A stretch of 7,103 nucleotides of DNA, taken from contig JAGVYJ010000064.1 in the NCBI GenBank assembly GCA_018303315.1, positions 1 to 7,103 of the forward strand, read 5' to 3'. Under the pieces are notes generated by a model. That model saw nothing but the letters and a program-made list of their open reading frames with translations, did not search any database and had not been told where the DNA came from. The position numbers and the translations under genes are program-made. Shown here piece by piece: positions 4,357-7,103 of this stretch. How positions within the stretch are numbered: the stretch's first letter is position 1; each line of letters starts with the position of its first letter. This stretch comes from Candidatus Woesearchaeota archaeon. GTDB lineage: Archaea; Nanobdellota; Nanobdellia; Woesearchaeales; JAGVYJ01.

Positions 4357-7103
4357 CTAAAGCTTAGAGAAATACACAAAGAACACCTTGTCCCGGATTT
4401 TCTCCTCAGAGCGATGCTCAAATTGCTTCTGGGGGTCGGAGATGGAAAAGGAAATCTCCTTAGCCCCCACCTTTTCCTGAATGCCTGCTTTATGGCTTTC
4501 AAGCCTCGGCATAAAATCCTTGTCCATCTCAATGACAAGCCTGACGGCATCTGCCTTGCTGAGGCCTGCCTTTTTCCTTAAGCTCTGAATCCTCCGCATA
4601 AGCTCCCTGGCAAAGCCTTCTGCCTCAAGCTCCTCGCTGGTTCTCGCATTAAGAAAGACTGTGCCATTTGGAAAATCAGCTATGAACATGTCAGAAGGGG
4701 CTTCCCTTGCTATCTCAAAATAGTCTTTGGTAAGCACAACAGGCTTTCCATCAATGTTCAGCTCTATCCTGCCCTGGCTCTGCAGCTCATCCTTCAGCCG
4801 GTCAGTGTTGGTTATGGTCAGCTTTGCCATTATCTTCTGTGCCATGGCGCCAAACTCAGGGCCTAGCCTGGAAAAGTCAGCGTTCATAACTGTCCTGGCC
4901 CTGGAAAATTCCTTCTGGACAGAAAGCATCTTCACATTTGTCTGCGTCTTTATCAGCTCGGAAAGCTTCTCCACCGACTTACCAACATTTTCGTCCTTGC
5001 ACTCAACAATGACTTCCCTCATTGGCCAGCGCAGACCTCTGTTGGCCTTTTCCCTTGCATTAAGCACTGCCTGGATGACAGCCTGCGCATGCCTCATATC
5101 AGTTTCCAGCTGGGTATCAATCAGGCTTTCAACCGGCTTCGGCCAGTCAAACAGATGTATGCTCTCTTCCTTAAGGCTGAACTTCTGCCTGAGGTTCTGG
5201 TAAACTGCCTCAGAAGTGTAGGGAATCACAGGGGCGCAGAGCTTCAGCACTGCCAGAAGGCTGTCAAAAAGGGTTTTGGCAACAGTGGCCTTCTCAAGCT
5301 CAGTCCCCACGCCTGTCTTGTCCCTTACCAGATGTATGTAAGTTCTTGAAATCTCAAGGAACAGCTCCTCAACATCATTTGGGATTTCATTAAGCAGGTA
5401 CTTTTCAAACTTCTCAGTAACAGCCTTAACTGCTGAATTCGATTTTGAAACAATGTACCGCTCCGGCAGCTCAGGCCTGGATTTCTGTATTTTAAGAGGA
5501 TTAATGCCGTTTGTCCCGCACAGGTCAAGCAGGAAATTGTGCAGGTTCCAGAGTATGTTAAGGTTTCTGAACCTCAGCTGCACATCCTTCTGGTTATAAT
5601 TCAGGTCGAGCCCTGGGTTGGCCCCGCTTATCAGGGCATATCTCAAAGTGTCAGCCCCGTACTCATCCATCACCTCATGTGGGGAAATTATGTTGCCCAG
5701 GGACTTGCTCATCTTCCTTCCCTTATAGTCCTGGATGAAGCCGTGCATGTAGACTGCCTTGAAAGAGGCATTCCCGAATGCCAGCACCGAGCAGACCATA
5801 AGCAGGTTAAACCAGCCGCGAATCTGGTCCTTGCCCTCAAGGATGAAATCAGCAGGATAGAGCCTTTCAAACAGCTCCTTCTTCTGCGGGTAGCCAAGGC
5901 TTGTCCAGGAGACAGTGCCTGCATCAATCCACACATCAAGTATGTCGGGAATTCTTTTCTGCTTGCTGCCGCACCCGCAGGGGATTGTAACTTTGTCAAT
6001 CCAGGGAAGGTGAAGGTTTTCAGGAATGCTGTCCTTCGTCAACTTTTTCAAATCAGCAACCGAGCCAATCACTGAATATTTGCCGCAGCCCGGGCACTGC
6101 CAGATAGGCACCGGAGTGCCCCAGTATCTTTGCCTTGTGATGCTGTTGTCGCGGAGGTTCTCAAGCCAGGAATTGAAAGCGTTATACGCTGCCTGGGGCA
6201 CCCAGTAAATCTCATTGTTCAGCTTGATGATTTTTTCCCTGAGGTCCTCAACCTTGAAAAACCACTGGGCCGTTGTCCTGAACACCACGGGCCTGTGGCA
6301 GCGCTCGCAGTGCGGGTAGTCGTGAGTAACTTTGGTTACCTCAACCAAAGACCCTTTTTCCTTCAGGGCTTCAACAAACTTCTTGTCATCTTTCCTTGCA
6401 ACCAAGCCTGCGAACCTGCCCATGCTCTCCCTGAATGTGGCATATTCATCCAGCTCATTGAAAGGCACTATTCCTTCCCTGTGCCCAATCTCATAGTCTT
6501 CCGGGCCAGAGCCAGGCGACATGTGCACAAGCCCGGTGCCCTGCGCGGTTGTCACATACTCGCTGGAAAGCACAATTGTATGCACTTTGGGGTTTTCCTG
6601 CCTGGCCTTCCTGAAATAATCAATCTCTTCCTCGAAGGGGTGAATGTAAGCCAGGCCCTTCAGGGATTCACCTTTCATCTCCTCGAGAACTTTGTAATCC
6701 TTTCCATGGATGCCCTTGATGAATTCCTGTGCAAGCTCCTTGGCAACTATCCAGGTTTCCCCATCCACTTCCGCCCTGACATATGCAAGTTCAGGGTGCA
6801 CCATCACTCCCAGGTTGAATGGTATCGTCCAGGGGGTTGTTGTCCAGACAATCAGGAATTCATTTTTCCTGGCTCTCACAGGGAATTTAAGGTAGATTGA
6901 GTCATCCCTGATATTCTGGTATTCGAGGTTGTGCTTGGACAATGAAGTTACGCAATAGGGGCACCAGTGCATAACCCTGAGCCCCTGGTAAAGCCTGCCC
7001 TGCTCATGGGCTTTCCTGATGAGCCACCATTCCCCCTCGATGAACTGCTGAGTCAAGGGGGTGTATGGATTGCCCCAGTCCATCCATATCCCTAATCTTT
7101 TGA
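4357..7103 (-). CDS. ileS: Isoleucyl-tRNA synthetase, lacking the N-terminus (gene runs off the window)
   Basis: This class I synthetase charges tRNA-Ile with isoleucine and hydrolyses mischarged valine. About 914 residues are visible; a typical archaeal enzyme has about 1050, so the N-terminus with the HIGH motif lies outside. The frame is open through the right edge and reads RLGIWMDW before the first ATG, so that ATG is internal. Numbering from it: Cys pairs at 41/44, 259/262, 330/333 and 369/371 suggest zinc sites. The CP1 editing domain has the Thr-rich WTTTPWT (80-86) and the H187/D196 pair in GTGLVHMSPGSGPEDYE. The KMSKS loop is at 457-461. The anticodon-binding helical domain follows, then a C-terminal domain with the typical TVMNADFSRLGPEF stretch. 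PGSG replaces the more common PGHG next to the editing site. The stop is TAG. Confidence 0.97.
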   Translation of the reverse strand, partial: KRLGIWMDWGNPYTPLTQQFIEGEWWLIRKAHEQGRLYQGLRVMHWCPYCVTSLSKHNLEYQNIRDDSIYLKFPVRARKNEFLIVWTTTPWTIPFNLGVMVHPELAYVRAEVDGETWIVAKELAQEFIKGIHGKDYKVLEEMKGESLKGLAYIHPFEEEIDYFRKARQENPKVHTIVLSSEYVTTAQGTGLVHMSPGSGPEDYEIGHREGIVPFNELDEYATFRESMGRFAGLVARKDDKKFVEALKEKGSLVEVTKVTHDYPHCERCHRPVVFRTTAQWFFKVEDLREKIIKLNNEIYWVPQAAYNAFNSWLENLRDNSITRQRYWGTPVPIWQCPGCGKYSVIGSVADLKKLTKDSIPENLHLPWIDKVTIPCGCGSKQKRIPDILDVWIDAGTVSWTSLGYPQKKELFERLYPADFILEGKDQIRGWFNLLMVCSVLAFGNASFKAVYMHGFIQDYKGRKMSKSLGNIISPHEVMDEYGADTLRYALISGANPGLDLNYNQKDVQLRFRNLNILWNLHNFLLDLCGTNGINPLKIQKSRPELPERYIVSKSNSAVKAVTEKFEKYLLNEIPNDVEELFLEISRTYIHLVRDKTGVGTELEKATVAKTLFDSLLAVLKLCAPVIPYTSEAVYQNLRQKFSLKEESIHLFDWPKPVESLIDTQLETDMRHAQAVIQAVLNAREKANRGLRWPMREVIVECKDENVGKSVEKLSELIKTQTNVKMLSVQKEFSRARTVMNADFSRLGPEFGAMAQKIMAKLTITNTDRLKDELQSQGRIELNIDGKPVVLTKDYFEIAREAPSDMFIADFPNGTVFLNARTSEELEAEGFARELMRRIQSLRKKAGLSKADAVRLVIEMDKDFMPRLESHKAGIQEKVGAKEISFSISDPQKQFEHRSEEKIRDKVFFVYFSKL

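Noticed and set aside
4299..4550. Minus-strand 83-codon frame across the ileS 3' end, ending in a repeated INHFL peptide
   Set aside because: It overlaps the IleRS C-terminus in another frame, and the peptide repeat simply reflects the 15-bp tandem DNA repeat.
6130..6900. Plus-strand open frame (256 codons) antisense to ileS
   Set aside because: It is fully covered by conserved IleRS coding sequence; the translation has no recognisable domain.

Overview
The window looks archaeal. Every gene that begins inside it has an A/T-rich TATA-like box on the coding strand, in most cases with an A-rich BRE-like stretch before it. The box sits about 26-31 bases upstream of the start codon, except for zwf, where that spacing depends on which start is used. 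This is the usual distance from an archaeal TATA box to its transcription start, so these messages probably have almost no 5' leader. One gene also has a GGTGA Shine-Dalgarno core. No bacterial -35/-10 promoters, rRNA, tRNA, CRISPR array or mobile element were seen. The lineage cannot be fixed from this piece; a small-genome or DPANN-type archaeon is possible, but that is a guess.

Layout: the left edge carries the 3' part of a plus-strand ureohydrolase (agmatinase/arginase family). It converges, with a 3-base gap, on a run of six minus-strand genes that fills the rest. In their own reading order, from the right edge, these are: isoleucyl-tRNA synthetase (5' end cut off by the window); a 73-codon gene for a probable small exported protein; a glucose-6-phosphate dehydrogenase of the classical Zwf family; a nitroreductase-family flavoprotein; a four-helix membrane protein resembling DUF420; and a 260-residue protein whose C-terminal two thirds resemble the YbaK/ProXp aminoacyl-tRNA editing fold.

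Although these six genes are co-directional and close together, each of the five with a visible start has its own promoter. The region therefore reads as compact single-gene transcription units rather than one operon. Two themes recur, both as inference only: translation and translation quality (IleRS with its own editing domain, and the YbaK-like protein), and redox metabolism (Zwf makes NADPH, a nitroreductase would spend NAD(P)H, and the DUF420-like protein belongs to a family tied in bacteria to respiratory oxidases). No heme-copper oxidase or other pentose-phosphate gene lies in the window.

The items most worth a second look are the bacterial-type Zwf in an archaeal setting, the divergent YbaK-like protein, a perfect 22-bp palindrome in the longest gene-free stretch, an operator-like inverted repeat between the nitroreductase TATA box and its start, and the small exported protein with a strong promoter, a tandem 15-bp repeat upstream and an open frame after its stop. 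I did not find a clear new multi-gene system.
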